Assembly (NCBI RefSeq): GCF_033193315.1
Contig: NZ_CP136187.1
Span: 310,001-374,000 of the forward strand
Direction: 5' to 3'
DNA length: 64,000 nt
Source: Agathobaculum sp. NTUH-O15-33
GTDB lineage: Bacteria; Bacillota; Clostridia; Oscillospirales; Butyricicoccaceae
Position numbers and translations under genes: made by a program. Positions 50,960 through 60,420 of this stretch are shown here, piece after piece (the first letter of the stretch is position 1; the number at the start of each line of letters is the position of its first letter). Below the pieces are notes generated by a model that was not told the DNA's origin, did no database searches, and saw nothing but the letters and a program-made list of their open reading frames with translations.

Positions 50960-52864
50960 TTGAAAACCATTCCCGACTGCATGTATCATTCCCGCGATTT
51001 AGCCTGCAAAACGCCGTACGGAGCGGCGCCCGCCGGCAAACCCGTTGTTTTTTCCGCTTATCCGGAACGCGCGCGCGGCACGGCCCATGCGACCCTGTGG
51101 ATCGAGGAGGACGGCGGCGTGGCGCGCAGCCTGCCCATGCGTTGGCACGGCATTTTTGGCGAGCGCGACCGGTACAGCGTTCAGTTTACGCCCGAGCATC
51201 CCGGACTTTATTGGTATTACTTTACCATTGAAATGTCGGACGGTCCGCATTACTGCATGCGCGGCTACGGCGGCCGGTGCGAGCTGCTCGATAATATCGG
51301 AGATAAATACCAGCTTACGGTGTACGACCCGGATTACAAGGTGCCCGCTTGGTTCGGCGAGGGCATTTCGTACAATATTTTTCCGGACCGCTTCTGCCGC
51401 GACCGCGTGCCGGTCCAGCCCGAGGGCGAGGGCATCGCCCCGCGCGTGCTGCACGAAAACTGGGACGACATCCCCGCTTATAAGCCCGATGAGAACGGAG
51501 AGATCCTCAATAACGATTTCTTCGGCGGAACGCTGCGCGGCGTGATCGACAAGCTGGATTATTTGGAAAGCCTAAACGTGCGCACCATCTATTTCAACCC
51601 GATCTTTCAGGCCTATTCCAACCACCGCTATGATACCGGCGATTACAAGCGGATCGATCCCCTGCTGGGCAGCGAGGAGATCTTTGTCGAGCTGTGCCGC
51701 AAAGCCAAGGCGCGCGGCATGCGCGTCGTGCTGGACGGCGTTTTCAACCATACCGGGTTTGACAGCCGCTACTTCAACGGCCGCGGCCGGTATGAAGGCC
51801 TTGGCGCGCACCAATCCAAGGATTCGCCGTATTACGGCTGGTATGACTTCCAATCGTGGCCCGACAAGTATTCCTCTTGGTGGGGCATTTACACGCTCCC
51901 GCAGGTGCGCGAAATGGATGAGGATTATCTAAACTATATCATTGAGGACGAGGACAGCGTCATCCGCCGGTACCTGCGCCTTGGCGCGTCCGGCTGGCGG
52001 CTGGATGTGGCCGACGAACTGCCGGATTCGTTCATACGCCGCCTGAACGCGGCCGCGCGCCGTGAAAAGGACGATGCGCTCGTCATCGGCGAAGTGTGGG
52101 AGGACGCCTCCAACAAGATCGCCTATTCCGAACGCCGCCGCTATTTGCACGGCGGCGAGCTGGACAGCGTGATGAACTACCCGCTGCGGGACGCGATCCT
52201 CGCGTTTCTGAACGGCGGCACGGCGGAGCACTTTGCCGAAACCATGGAGTGCGTGCGCGAAAACTACCCGCGCGCCGTGTTTTATAACCTGATGAACATC
52301 ATCGGCACGCACGATACCGCGCGGGCGCTGACCGTGCTCGGCGCGCCCGAGGAGCTTTGGAACGCCGGCCGCGAGGAACGCGCGCAGTACGAGCTGCCGC
52401 CCGAGCGATTGGCCGCGGCCAAGGCGCGGCTTAAGCTGGCCGCCGTGCTGCAATTCACCATGCCGGGCTCGCCCACGATCTACTATGGGGACGAAGCCGG
52501 CCGGCAGGGCTTTGAGGACCCCTTCAATCGCCGCACCTATCCGTGGGGCGCGGAGGACCGCGAGCTTTTAAGCTTTTACCGCAACCTGTGCAATATCCGC
52601 GCCCACAGCGATACGTTGGCGCGGGGCGATCTGAAATTCCTGAAATCGTACGGCAGCCTGCTTCAGTTCGAGCGCAAGGGGCCGCAGTCGCGCATGCTGA
52701 TTATGGTCAACCGCGGCTATCAGGATGTGCGCACCTATATCGACGCGGTGTACGCGATCGATCTGCTTTCCGGCGAGGAATTCGACCATGCGGACAGCAA
52801 GGGCGTGCGCATCACGGTACCGGCGGAGACCGCGTATATCCTGCGCTGCTTCGGCAACCCGTAA
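50960..52864 (+). CDS. GH13 alpha-glycosidase (neopullulanase/cyclomaltodextrinase type)
   Basis: A 634-residue cytoplasmic glycosidase without signal peptide. An N-terminal CBM34-like beta domain (to about residue 130) precedes the barrel starting YNIFPDRFCRD. Catalytic residues are the Asp in GWRLDVADE, the Glu in VIGEVWED and the Asp in IGTHDTAR. It should hydrolyse imported or glycogen-derived maltodextrins, pullulan or cyclodextrins, complementing the glycogen genes upstream. The TTG at 50960 is chosen because GGGGGA lies six bases upstream; an ATG at 50936 is the alternative. Confidence 0.9.
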   Translation: MKTIPDCMYHSRDLACKTPYGAAPAGKPVVFSAYPERARGTAHATLWIEEDGGVARSLPMRWHGIFGERDRYSVQFTPEHPGLYWYYFTIEMSDGPHYCMRGYGGRCELLDNIGDKYQLTVYDPDYKVPAWFGEGISYNIFPDRFCRDRVPVQPEGEGIAPRVLHENWDDIPAYKPDENGEILNNDFFGGTLRGVIDKLDYLESLNVRTIYFNPIFQAYSNHRYDTGDYKRIDPLLGSEEIFVELCRKAKARGMRVVLDGVFNHTGFDSRYFNGRGRYEGLGAHQSKDSPYYGWYDFQSWPDKYSSWWGIYTLPQVREMDEDYLNYIIEDEDSVIRRYLRLGASGWRLDVADELPDSFIRRLNAAARREKDDALVIGEVWEDASNKIAYSERRRYLHGGELDSVMNYPLRDAILAFLNGGTAEHFAETMECVRENYPRAVFYNLMNIIGTHDTARALTVLGAPEELWNAGREERAQYELPPERLAAAKARLKLAAVLQFTMPGSPTIYYGDEAGRQGFEDPFNRRTYPWGAEDRELLSFYRNLCNIRAHSDTLARGDLKFLKSYGSLLQFERKGPQSRMLIMVNRGYQDVRTYIDAVYAIDLLSGEEFDHADSKGVRITVPAETAYILRCFGNP

Positions 52865-52879
52865 AAGGAGAAATTAAAG

Positions 52880-53419
52880 ATGGATTTTACAGAAAAACAG
52901 CTTTCCGCCCAGTATTTCTTTGAAGGACGCATCATGAAGGCGCGCTTGGACGAAGTGCTGCTGCCCAACGGTAAAAAGGCCCGCCGCGAGGTGTGCGAGC
53001 ATGTCGGCGGCGTCGGCGTGCTGCCGATCGACGGGGACGGCAATATTATTTTGGTGCGGCAGTTCCGCTATCCGTACGAAACGACCCTGCTGGAGATTCC
53101 GGCGGGCAAGCTGGACCACGGGGCGGAGGACCAAGCGGCCTGCGGCGCGCGCGAGCTGCGCGAGGAGACCGGCTGCACGGCGGGGCGCATTGTGCCGCTC
53201 GGCGCGCAGTACCCGTCGCCCGGGTTTCTGACCGAGGTCGTCTATCTGTTTGCCGCGCTCGACCTGACCGAGGGCGAGATGCAGCCGGACGACGATGAGT
53301 TCGTCGAGACCGTGCGCCTGCCGATCGGCGAGGTGGAGCGTATGATCCTCGCGGACGAGATACGGGACGCGAAAACCATCGTGGCAATGTACCGCGCAAG
53401 GCTCGCGGGGCTGTTTTGA
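52880..53419 (+). CDS. NUDIX hydrolase, ADP-ribose pyrophosphatase type
   Basis: A 179-residue enzyme. The NUDIX box runs GKLDHGAEDQAACGARELREETG. The stretch between its first Gly and Glu is one residue longer than the classical pattern, while the RELREETG helix is intact. Upstream VLPIDGDGNIILVRQFRYPYETTLLEIPAG is the standard ADP-ribose pyrophosphatase context. It would cleave ADP-ribose to AMP and ribose-5-phosphate. AAAGGAG lies nine bases upstream. The response-regulator gene follows after 42 bases, so it may share the wal transcript. Confidence 0.9.
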   Translation: MDFTEKQLSAQYFFEGRIMKARLDEVLLPNGKKARREVCEHVGGVGVLPIDGDGNIILVRQFRYPYETTLLEIPAGKLDHGAEDQAACGARELREETGCTAGRIVPLGAQYPSPGFLTEVVYLFAALDLTEGEMQPDDDEFVETVRLPIGEVERMILADEIRDAKTIVAMYRARLAGLF

Positions 53420-53461
53420 CCGAAACATTTGGCGTGCGGCGAAAAGCGGAGGTTTTACAAC

Positions 53462-54157
53462 ATGGAAAAGAAAACGATTCTGGTGGTCGAGGATGAAAAG
53501 GCGATCGCCGATATCCTAGTGTTCAATCTGGAACGCGAGGGCTATGCAACGCTCGCCGCATACGATGGAAACGACGGCCTGCGCCTCGCGCAGGAGGGCG
53601 CGCCCGATCTGATTCTGCTGGACGTGATGCTGCCCGGTATCGACGGGTTCGAGGTGTGCAAACGGGTGCGGGCCGATTCGGATACGCCGATCATCATGCT
53701 CACCGCCCGCGAGGAAGAAACCGACAAGGTCATGGGGCTGGAGCTCGGCGCGGATGATTATATCACCAAGCCGTTTTCCATGCGCGAACTGATGGCCCGC
53801 GTCAAGGCCAACATGCGCCGCACCCTTTCGGGGGAGGAACGCGAAAAGCAGCCCGCGCAGCAGGGCGGCGGCCTGCGTATCTCGCAGGAAAACGGCATGG
53901 TATATAAAAACAGCCGCGCGCTTGAGCTTTCCGCGCGTGAATTCGATATCCTCTGCTTTCTGGCGCAGGCGCCCGGCAAGGTGTTTTCCCGCGAGGAATT
54001 GATGGAAAAGGTTTGGGGCTATGAGTACTACGGCGATCTGCGCGCCGTCGACGTGGCGATCCGTCGCCTGCGTGAAAAGGTGGAGGATCAGCCGGCCAGC
54101 CCGCGCTACGTGATGACCAAGCGCGGTATGGGTTATTATTTTGCGGACGAGGGGTAA
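53462..54157 (+). CDS. walR: response regulator WalR (OmpR/PhoB family)
   Basis: A 231-residue regulator. The receiver domain has the acidic pair in VVEDEKAIAD, phospho-acceptor Asp54 (LILLDVMLPG), the Thr/Ala switch MLTAREEETD and Lys in YITKPFSM. The winged-helix domain ends with RAVDVAIRRLREKVED and YVMTKRGMGYYF. Context identifies it as WalR: the cognate kinase, YycH- and YycI-like genes, WalJ and RlmH follow. WalR controls cell-wall hydrolases and division in Firmicutes. The ATG at 53462 follows GCGGAGG. Confidence 0.92.
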   Translation: MEKKTILVVEDEKAIADILVFNLEREGYATLAAYDGNDGLRLAQEGAPDLILLDVMLPGIDGFEVCKRVRADSDTPIIMLTAREEETDKVMGLELGADDYITKPFSMRELMARVKANMRRTLSGEEREKQPAQQGGGLRISQENGMVYKNSRALELSAREFDILCFLAQAPGKVFSREELMEKVWGYEYYGDLRAVDVAIRRLREKVEDQPASPRYVMTKRGMGYYFADEG

Positions 54158-54160
54158 CAG

Positions 54161-55936
54161 ATGTTTCGATCGTTGCATATGAAGCTGGTGCTGATTCTAG
54201 TGCTGCTCATCGTTTCGGTGATGGCGGTCGTCGGCACGTTTCTGATCAACAGCGTTTCCACCTATTTTTTAGAGGATTTCAGCACGCAGGTAGACCGTGT
54301 GTTCAATGAAGAGGACACCATGCGCTCGCTGCAGGAAAGCGCCGCGCAAAAGGGCTGGGAAGGGCTGGACGAGGTCCTTTCCGTGCTCGCCCCCCGGCTC
54401 GGCGTCAACAACACCTCGCGCAACTATTACGTACTGGACAGCGCGGGGCAGTTTAAAAGCGGCTCCAACGCCATTCTCGGCGCGGAAATGACGCGCACGA
54501 GCAATATCGTGGCCGCCATGGCCGGCGAGGTGGGCGACCGCAGCGCGGTCTCGGGCAACGTGATGGACGTCGCCATCCCGATCGACGCGGGCGGCGAGCG
54601 CTACATCGTGTACATCGCGGATGATAAGCGGGATGTTTCCGAGCTGTCGGGCCGCTTTTTCTCGACCGTCATGCAGGCGATGATGTTCGGTCTGGTGGTC
54701 GCCATTCTGCTTTCGTTCCTGCTCTCCAAAACCATCACCACCCCGATCGAGCGCATCACCGAGGGCGCCAAGAGCATCGCGGAGGGCAACTTCGATCAAA
54801 CGCTGGGCGTACAGTCCGCCGATGAGATCGGCGAGCTGACCAGCTCGTTCAACTACATGGCAAAGACCCTGAAAAGCACGGTGGGCGAGGTGCAGGGCGA
54901 GCGCGACAAGCTTTCCACCCTGTTTTTGCACATGACGGACGGCGTCGCAGCCTTCACCACTTCGGGCAAGCTGATCCATATGAACCCCGCGACCGAGAAC
55001 ATGCTCGGCATCCGCTTTGAGGAAAACCTGACCTTTGACGAGATATTTGCCGATCTGAACATGCCCGACTCGGACGAGACCGCCATGCGTTCGTTCATGA
55101 CGAGCGAGATCACGCGCTTCGGCCGCGTGCTTTCGGTCACGCTCGCGCCCTACGGCGCGCTGGACGGCGAGGGCGGCGTGATCGCCGTCATCCACGATAT
55201 CACCGAGCAGCGCAAGCTGGACGAGGCGCGCCGCGAATTCGTGGCCAACGTTTCACACGAGCTGCGCACGCCGCTTACCAATATCCGTTCCTATACCGAG
55301 ACCCTGACCGACGCCGCGGGCGAGCTGCCGATCGAGACCGAAAAGCAGTTCCTCGGCGTTATTTCCAGCGAGACCGACCGCATGACCCGCATCGTCACCG
55401 ATCTGCTCACGCTGTCCAAGCTCGATTACGGGCGCATGGATCTGCGTATGACGCGGTTTTCGCTGCGCGATATGCTGCGCGGCGTGTCCAAGGCCATGCG
55501 CCTGAACGCGGAGGAGAACGGCCATACCCTGATCGACGAGCTGCCGGACGATCTGCCCCGCGTGGTGGCCGATCGCGAGCGGATCGAGCAGGTGGTGATC
55601 AATATCCTGTCGAACGCGGTCAAATATACGCCAAAGGGCGGCCATATCCATCTGTCCGCCTGTACGCTGTCGGGGGACCGCGTGCGTATCACGGTGGAGG
55701 ACGACGGCATCGGCATTCCCAAGGAGGATGTGCCGCGCCTGTTTGAACGCTTCTACCGCGTCGATAAGGCGCGCTCCCGCGCGGCGGGCGGCACCGGCCT
55801 TGGGCTCGCGATCGCCAAGGAGATCATCGAGCAGCATGAAGGCAAGATCGCGCTCGCAAGCGAGTACGGCAAGGGCACGATCGTGACTATCACCCTGCCG
55901 ACGAACCTGAAGCCGACCGAGGAGGGAGCCGTATGA
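54161..55936 (+). CDS. walK: sensor histidine kinase WalK
   Basis: A 591-residue membrane kinase. Two helices (about 7-29 and 168-191) flank an extracytoplasmic sensor domain. They are followed by HAMP (about 192-245, TTPIERITEGAKSIAEGNFDQTLGV), PAS (about 250-350), HisKA with His366 in ANVSHELRTPLTNIRSY, and HATPase with NILSNAVKYTPKGG, DDGIGIPKEDVPRLFERFYRVD and GGTGLGLAIAKEI. This is the full WalK layout. It starts three bases after walR and overlaps the next gene by four bases. Confidence 0.93.
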   Translation: MFRSLHMKLVLILVLLIVSVMAVVGTFLINSVSTYFLEDFSTQVDRVFNEEDTMRSLQESAAQKGWEGLDEVLSVLAPRLGVNNTSRNYYVLDSAGQFKSGSNAILGAEMTRTSNIVAAMAGEVGDRSAVSGNVMDVAIPIDAGGERYIVYIADDKRDVSELSGRFFSTVMQAMMFGLVVAILLSFLLSKTITTPIERITEGAKSIAEGNFDQTLGVQSADEIGELTSSFNYMAKTLKSTVGEVQGERDKLSTLFLHMTDGVAAFTTSGKLIHMNPATENMLGIRFEENLTFDEIFADLNMPDSDETAMRSFMTSEITRFGRVLSVTLAPYGALDGEGGVIAVIHDITEQRKLDEARREFVANVSHELRTPLTNIRSYTETLTDAAGELPIETEKQFLGVISSETDRMTRIVTDLLTLSKLDYGRMDLRMTRFSLRDMLRGVSKAMRLNAEENGHTLIDELPDDLPRVVADRERIEQVVINILSNAVKYTPKGGHIHLSACTLSGDRVRITVEDDGIGIPKEDVPRLFERFYRVDKARSRAAGGTGLGLAIAKEIIEQHEGKIALASEYGKGTIVTITLPTNLKPTEEGAV

Positions 55937-57234
55937 CCGGGGCCAGCCACTCGGCGGGGAACACAGCGAAAAATATCCTGCTGGTGGCGCTGGTGGTGCT
56001 GCTCGGCGTTTTGTGCGCGGCGTGCTGGCTCACCGCGCTGAACGTATCGCAGATGTCCGCGAACAACCCGCTGCGCCGCGTATACGATCAGCTTTCCGGC
56101 GGCGCCGTCGGGTATGAGCTGCGCTCTTCCGGCATCGCGGCGGCGGAGCCGGTGCAGATGGCGATCACCGTGGACGGCAAGCTGACGGGCGTGCAGTATA
56201 ATCTGGCCGATCTGGAAGCCGGATTAGAGGCCGCCAGCCCGCTTTGGGCCGAGGTGCTGGGTTCCGCCGTGCAGTTAAACGAAACGGACGATCAAACGCT
56301 TGCCGCGGCCCTTGCCGGGGGCGACGCCGCGCTGCTGCGCTACCACGGCGCGATCCGCGTGCCTGTCTTGGCCGGCTGGCTGGGCGGATCGTCGAATCTG
56401 AACATCGCGGCGGAAACGCTTGTGTATACGGAAAGCGAGGGCCTGCTGTTTATCCGCACCGGAGAAGGGGAACTGTACTCCGCGCCCGCGAAAGTGAGCG
56501 CGGACACGATACAGCGCGCCAAGGAGAGCTTCCGCGGCACGGTCTGCGAATTTTCCGGCAGCGCGTACGCGGTCTATCCGGAAACGCTATTGTTCGATCA
56601 GGGCGTCATGACCCTGCCGCGCCTCAAGGCGACCGCGCTCGACCTGTTTGACGCACAGGGCGGCGGCAGCCTGCAAACGCTGCTGAACGCGTTCCAGTAT
56701 ACGCCCTATGTGCGCTCCTATGCCGAGCAGGATGGCAAGAGCAAGGTCTTTGCGGACGATGTGTCGACCATGCGCGTTTACGCGGATGGCCTGACGCAGT
56801 ATACCGCCTCCGGCGAAAGCGGCGCGATCTCCGCGTACGACCGGGGCGAGGCCGAAGGTCTTGCCTCGTTGGACGCGCAGCTCGACTGCGCGCGCACCGT
56901 GCTCGACACCGCGCTGCGCGCGGTGGAAGCGGAAACGCGCGCGTCGCTCTGCGGCGTGCAGCAGGAGGATGGTGTGACCACGCTCAGCTTTGTGCAGACC
57001 TATAACGGCGTGCCGATTCTGGGCGAGACCGATTTTGCCACCTTTGTGTTCCGCGAAGGGGCGCTTCTTTCGGCTTCGCTCCATCTGCAGCGGTTCGAGG
57101 CGGAGGACGTGCGGCAGGGCGTCATGCCCGCCAGACAGGCCGCCGCCGCGTCGGACGGCTCGGCGCGCGAACTGATCGTCGCCTATCGCGAGCAGGACGG
57201 GGTCTATGTGCCCGGCCGTTATTATTTGAAGTGA
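55933..57234 (+). CDS. yycH: YycH-like regulator of WalK
   Basis: A 433-residue protein with one N-terminal helix (about 14-37, ILLVALVVLLGVLCAACWLTAL) and a large extracytoplasmic part. Position directly after walK, with ATGA overlap, and size match YycH (WalH), which restrains WalK through its membrane helix in Bacillus. Sequence likeness is low, as usual for this family, so the assignment rests mostly on topology and gene order. The region TTLSFVQTYNGVPILGETDFATFVFREGALLSASLHLQ resembles the C-terminal YycH/YycI beta fold. Confidence 0.75.
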   Translation: MTGASHSAGNTAKNILLVALVVLLGVLCAACWLTALNVSQMSANNPLRRVYDQLSGGAVGYELRSSGIAAAEPVQMAITVDGKLTGVQYNLADLEAGLEAASPLWAEVLGSAVQLNETDDQTLAAALAGGDAALLRYHGAIRVPVLAGWLGGSSNLNIAAETLVYTESEGLLFIRTGEGELYSAPAKVSADTIQRAKESFRGTVCEFSGSAYAVYPETLLFDQGVMTLPRLKATALDLFDAQGGGSLQTLLNAFQYTPYVRSYAEQDGKSKVFADDVSTMRVYADGLTQYTASGESGAISAYDRGEAEGLASLDAQLDCARTVLDTALRAVEAETRASLCGVQQEDGVTTLSFVQTYNGVPILGETDFATFVFREGALLSASLHLQRFEAEDVRQGVMPARQAAAASDGSARELIVAYREQDGVYVPGRYYLK

Positions 57235-57256
57235 TCAGAAGGGAGGCAGCGCCGCT

Positions 57257-58066
57257 TTGCAATGGGATAAGGTAAAAAACGTACTGATCGTCATTTTGCT
57301 GGCGGTGAATCTGTTCCTTCTGGGCAATCTGGGGTTTCAGTACTATCAGCGCGTATCGCGCGCCGAGGAGCTGAACAGCCATGTGCGCACGCTGCTTGCG
57401 GAAAGCGGCGTTACGCTCGACGAGAGCTTTCGGCTGCCCGATGACAAGGTTCTGCCGCCCCTGACGCTGGACCGCAGCCGCGCGGATGAGGAACGGGTCG
57501 CCCGCGCGATGCTGGGCGCGGATATGCAGCGCACCGAGCGGGAGGACGGCACCGTGCTTTTTGAAAGCGACCTTGGCGAGGTCGCATGGAACGGCGACGG
57601 CACCGTGCAGGGCCATGCCAGAGATACGCGCGGCGCGCCGGAGGGCATGCGGCAGGCGGAACAGCGCCTGCGCGCCTACATCCGCGATTGGGGCCTGCTC
57701 GATAAGGGCGATTCGATCGCCTTTGCGGAGGGCGCCGCCACGCTGACCGGTCCGGTCGCGGGCCTGCCGGTGCACAACCGGTCGCTGCAACTGACCTACG
57801 AGGGGGAAACGGTCTCCCTGTCCGGTTTTTGGAGCTTTGGCACGCCGTACACGACCGCGCGGGAGACCGTGGTGAACTGCGCGGCGGCGGATGCGCTGCT
57901 CGCTTTTGCCGCGTCCACGCCGGATATCGGGCAGATACAGGAAATGACGGTGGGCTACCGCTTGCAGCAGGACAGCGGCCGCCGTTTGCAGCTCACGCCA
58001 ACTTGGAAAATCCGAACCAGCGAGCACGAATATTTGGTGGATTGTGCCAAAAAAACCGAGATTTAA
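57257..58066 (+). CDS. yycI: YycI-like regulator of WalK
   Basis: A 269-residue membrane protein. Its start MQWDKVKNVLIVILLAVNLFLLGN closely follows YycI (WalI) proteins, which begin MDW-x-K-x-K-x3-I followed by a single helix. The rest is extracytoplasmic with the YycI-like ending YRLQQDSGRRLQLTPTWKIRT. The start codon is TTG at 57257 with GGGAGG about ten bases upstream. With YycH it should form the membrane complex that adjusts WalK activity. It lies 22 bases after the YycH-like gene. Confidence 0.85.
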   Translation: MQWDKVKNVLIVILLAVNLFLLGNLGFQYYQRVSRAEELNSHVRTLLAESGVTLDESFRLPDDKVLPPLTLDRSRADEERVARAMLGADMQRTEREDGTVLFESDLGEVAWNGDGTVQGHARDTRGAPEGMRQAEQRLRAYIRDWGLLDKGDSIAFAEGAATLTGPVAGLPVHNRSLQLTYEGETVSLSGFWSFGTPYTTARETVVNCAAADALLAFAASTPDIGQIQEMTVGYRLQQDSGRRLQLTPTWKIRTSEHEYLVDCAKKTEI

Positions 58067-58105
58067 TGGGAAACGGGAAAAAGAACTTTCCTTTCCCGGA
58101 ATTTG

Positions 58106-58114
58106 TGGTAGAAT
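58106..58114 (+). promoter_or_regulatory. possible extended -10 promoter for murA
   Basis: TGGTAGAAT at 58106-58114 is an extended -10 box; no good -35 is present. It lies 124 bases before the murA start. Confidence 0.4.
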
Positions 58115-58237
58115 ATATTGTGAGATTTTGTGCGGGGCGCACCAAGTGCGCCTTCCGGCCATAAAATGTGATGTAGAGAAAAGAAACGCGACTTTTTTTG
58201 TGGGGCGCGGGACAGAAGAGTGAGGAGTAGGTAGGCT

Positions 58238-59536
58238 TTGACCAAGTATGTAATCAACGGCGGCAAGATCCTGAATGGCGAGGTGACCATTTCGGGTGCG
58301 AAGAACGCGGCGGTTGCCATTGTACCGGCGGCGCTGCTGGCGGACGGCCCGGTTCGGATCGAGAACGTGCCCAAGATCATTGATGTAACATTGCAGCTTG
58401 AGATCATGCGCGAGCTCGGCGCGCATATCCGTTTGGTCAATGCGACCACGGTCGAGATCGAAAACAACCTCCGGCCGAGTCTGGAGCCCCACGAGCTGGA
58501 GCGCAAGCTGCGCGCCTCTTATTATCTGCTGGGCGTGCTGCTCGGCAAATACGGCTATGCCGAGGTGGCCATGCCGGGCGGCTGCAACTTCGGCGGCGTG
58601 CGCCCGATCGATCAGCATATCAAGGGCTTTGAAGCATTAGGCGCCAAGGTAACCCTGCCCAAGGGCGGCTTTATCCGCGCGGAAGCGCCGGAAGACGGCC
58701 TGCACGGCGCGCACATCTATTTTGATGTTGTCACCGTTGGCGCGACCATGAACGTGATGCTGGCGGCGGTGCTGGCCAAGGGGCAGACCATTCTGGAAAA
58801 CTGCGCCAAGGAGCCGCACATCGTCGATCTGGCGAACTTCCTGAACGCCATGGGCGCGGACGTGAAGGGCGCGGGCACGGATGTGATCAAAATCCGCGGC
58901 GTGGAGCGTCTGCGCGGCGGCTCGTATTCCATCATCCCCGATCAGATCGAGGCCGGCACCTTCATGGCGGCGGTCGCGGCCTGCGGCGGGCAGGTGCTGG
59001 TGAAAAACGTCATCCCCAAGCATCTGGAATGCATTACCGCCAAGCTGAAGGAAATGGGCGTGGAGATCACCGAGTTTGACGACGCGGTGCTCGTGCGCCG
59101 CATGGGACGGCTGACCAAGACCAACCTGAAAACGCTGCCCTATCCCGGTTTCCCGACCGACATGCAGCCCCAGATGACCACGGCCCTTTGCTTGGCGGAG
59201 GGCACCAGCATCGTCACCGAGGGCGTGTGGGACAGCCGCTACCGCTATACGGGCGAACTCACCCGCATGGGCGCCAATATCCATGTGGATGGCAAGATCG
59301 CCATCGTGGAGGGCGTGAGCGAACTCAAGGGCGCGCCGGTGCGCGCGCACGACCTGCGCGCGGGCGCGGCCATGGTCATTGCGGGCCTTGCGGCCGGCGG
59401 CGTGACCGAGGTCGAGCAGGTGCAGAACATCGAGCGCGGCTATGAAACGCTTGTGGAAAAGTTTGTGGCGCTGGGCGCGGATATGTACCGTTCCGAGATC
59501 CCGGATAACACAAACGGCATGCAAGAGGCAAACTAA
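58238..59536 (+). CDS. murA: UDP-N-acetylglucosamine 1-carboxyvinyltransferase
   Basis: A 432-residue enzyme for the first committed step of peptidoglycan synthesis (enolpyruvyl transfer to UDP-GlcNAc). The N-terminal ISGAKNAAVAIVPAALL contains the PEP-binding lysine. Cys116 in MPGGCNFGGVRPIDQHIKGFEALGA is the catalytic and fosfomycin-reactive residue. PTDMQPQMTTALCLAEGTSIVTE and RAHDLRAGAAMVIAGLAA are further signatures. It starts with TTG at 58238 behind GAGGAG/TAGG. It is inserted into an otherwise canonical walRKHIJ-rlmH order. Confidence 0.95.
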   Translation: MTKYVINGGKILNGEVTISGAKNAAVAIVPAALLADGPVRIENVPKIIDVTLQLEIMRELGAHIRLVNATTVEIENNLRPSLEPHELERKLRASYYLLGVLLGKYGYAEVAMPGGCNFGGVRPIDQHIKGFEALGAKVTLPKGGFIRAEAPEDGLHGAHIYFDVVTVGATMNVMLAAVLAKGQTILENCAKEPHIVDLANFLNAMGADVKGAGTDVIKIRGVERLRGGSYSIIPDQIEAGTFMAAVAACGGQVLVKNVIPKHLECITAKLKEMGVEITEFDDAVLVRRMGRLTKTNLKTLPYPGFPTDMQPQMTTALCLAEGTSIVTEGVWDSRYRYTGELTRMGANIHVDGKIAIVEGVSELKGAPVRAHDLRAGAAMVIAGLAAGGVTEVEQVQNIERGYETLVEKFVALGADMYRSEIPDNTNGMQEAN

Positions 59537-59599
59537 GCGTATATTGGGGCGGGGGACGGCAGTTCCCGCCCCTTTTCTCTTGACTGAGCACAAAGGAGT

Positions 59600-60420
59600 A
59601 TGAAAAAATCTATGACGCAGCGCTTTTACTACAGCATTGCGAGCGGCTCATCGGGCAACTGCGGCCTGTATATGTGCGGCTCCACCGCGATTTTGATCGA
59701 TCTGGGCGTATCGCTCCGCAAAATAACGACCGCGCTGCACGAGGTCGGCCTGTCGCTCGACCGAATCGCGGGCGTGGTCATCACGCACGATCATACCGAT
59801 CATATCAAGGGCCTGCCGATGTTCCTGAAAAAAGTCAGGCGCCGGTCTACGCCTCGGCGGAAACCGCGCTTGCCCTGCATCTCAAGCAGACCGCGCCGGA
59901 GGGGCGCCTTACCACGTTCGAGCCGGGTGAGCGCTTCGGCATCGGCGAGATCGGGGTCACGCCGTTCGACACGCCGCACGACGCGGCGGGCAGCGTGGGC
60001 TACATATTGAGCAACGGCGACACGCGCTTTGGCTTTGCGACCGATTTGGGCTTTGTACCGGGCGAGATTGCCGACCAGCTGCGCGGGTGCGACGCGGTCG
60101 TTTTAGAGAGCAACCACGATCCGCACATGCTCGCGGCCGGGCCTTATCCCTACATGCTCAAGCAGCGCGTGGGCGGTCCGCGTGGCCATTTATCCAACCC
60201 GGACTGCGCGGTCTGCGCGGCGGAGCTGGTCAAAAGCGGCACGCGCACGCTGATTCTTGCGCACCTGAGCGAGCATAACAACATGCCCGCGCTCGCGTTG
60301 CAGCAAACGCAGCTGGCGCTCAAGGGCCTTGCGCCCTGCGCGGTGTACATCGCCCCGCGCGAACGCATGGATGCGCCCATTGTCTTAGAGGGAGGCGTGC
60401 AATGCTCTCTGTACGACTGA
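59600..60420 (+). pseudogene. walJ: WalJ/YycJ-type metallo-beta-lactamase-fold nuclease, frameshifted at A6 tract
   Basis: Two frames make one MBL-fold protein of about 273 residues. Frame one (59600-59833) encodes YYSIASGSSGNCGLYMCG and the metal site GVVITHDHTDHIKGLPMFLKK. The other frame (from 59833) continues SQAPVYASAETALALHLKQ, FDTPHDAAGSVGYILSNGDTRFGFATDLG, VVLESNHDPHML and LILAHLSEHNNMP. The switch is in CTGAAAAAAGTC: one more A, or a -1 slip on the A6 run at 59828-59833, restores KKSQAP. It may be a sequencing error, a true mutation or slippage. It overlaps rlmH by 19 bases. The start codon is uncertain (ATG 59600 or 59612 behind AAAGGAG). Confidence 0.88.
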
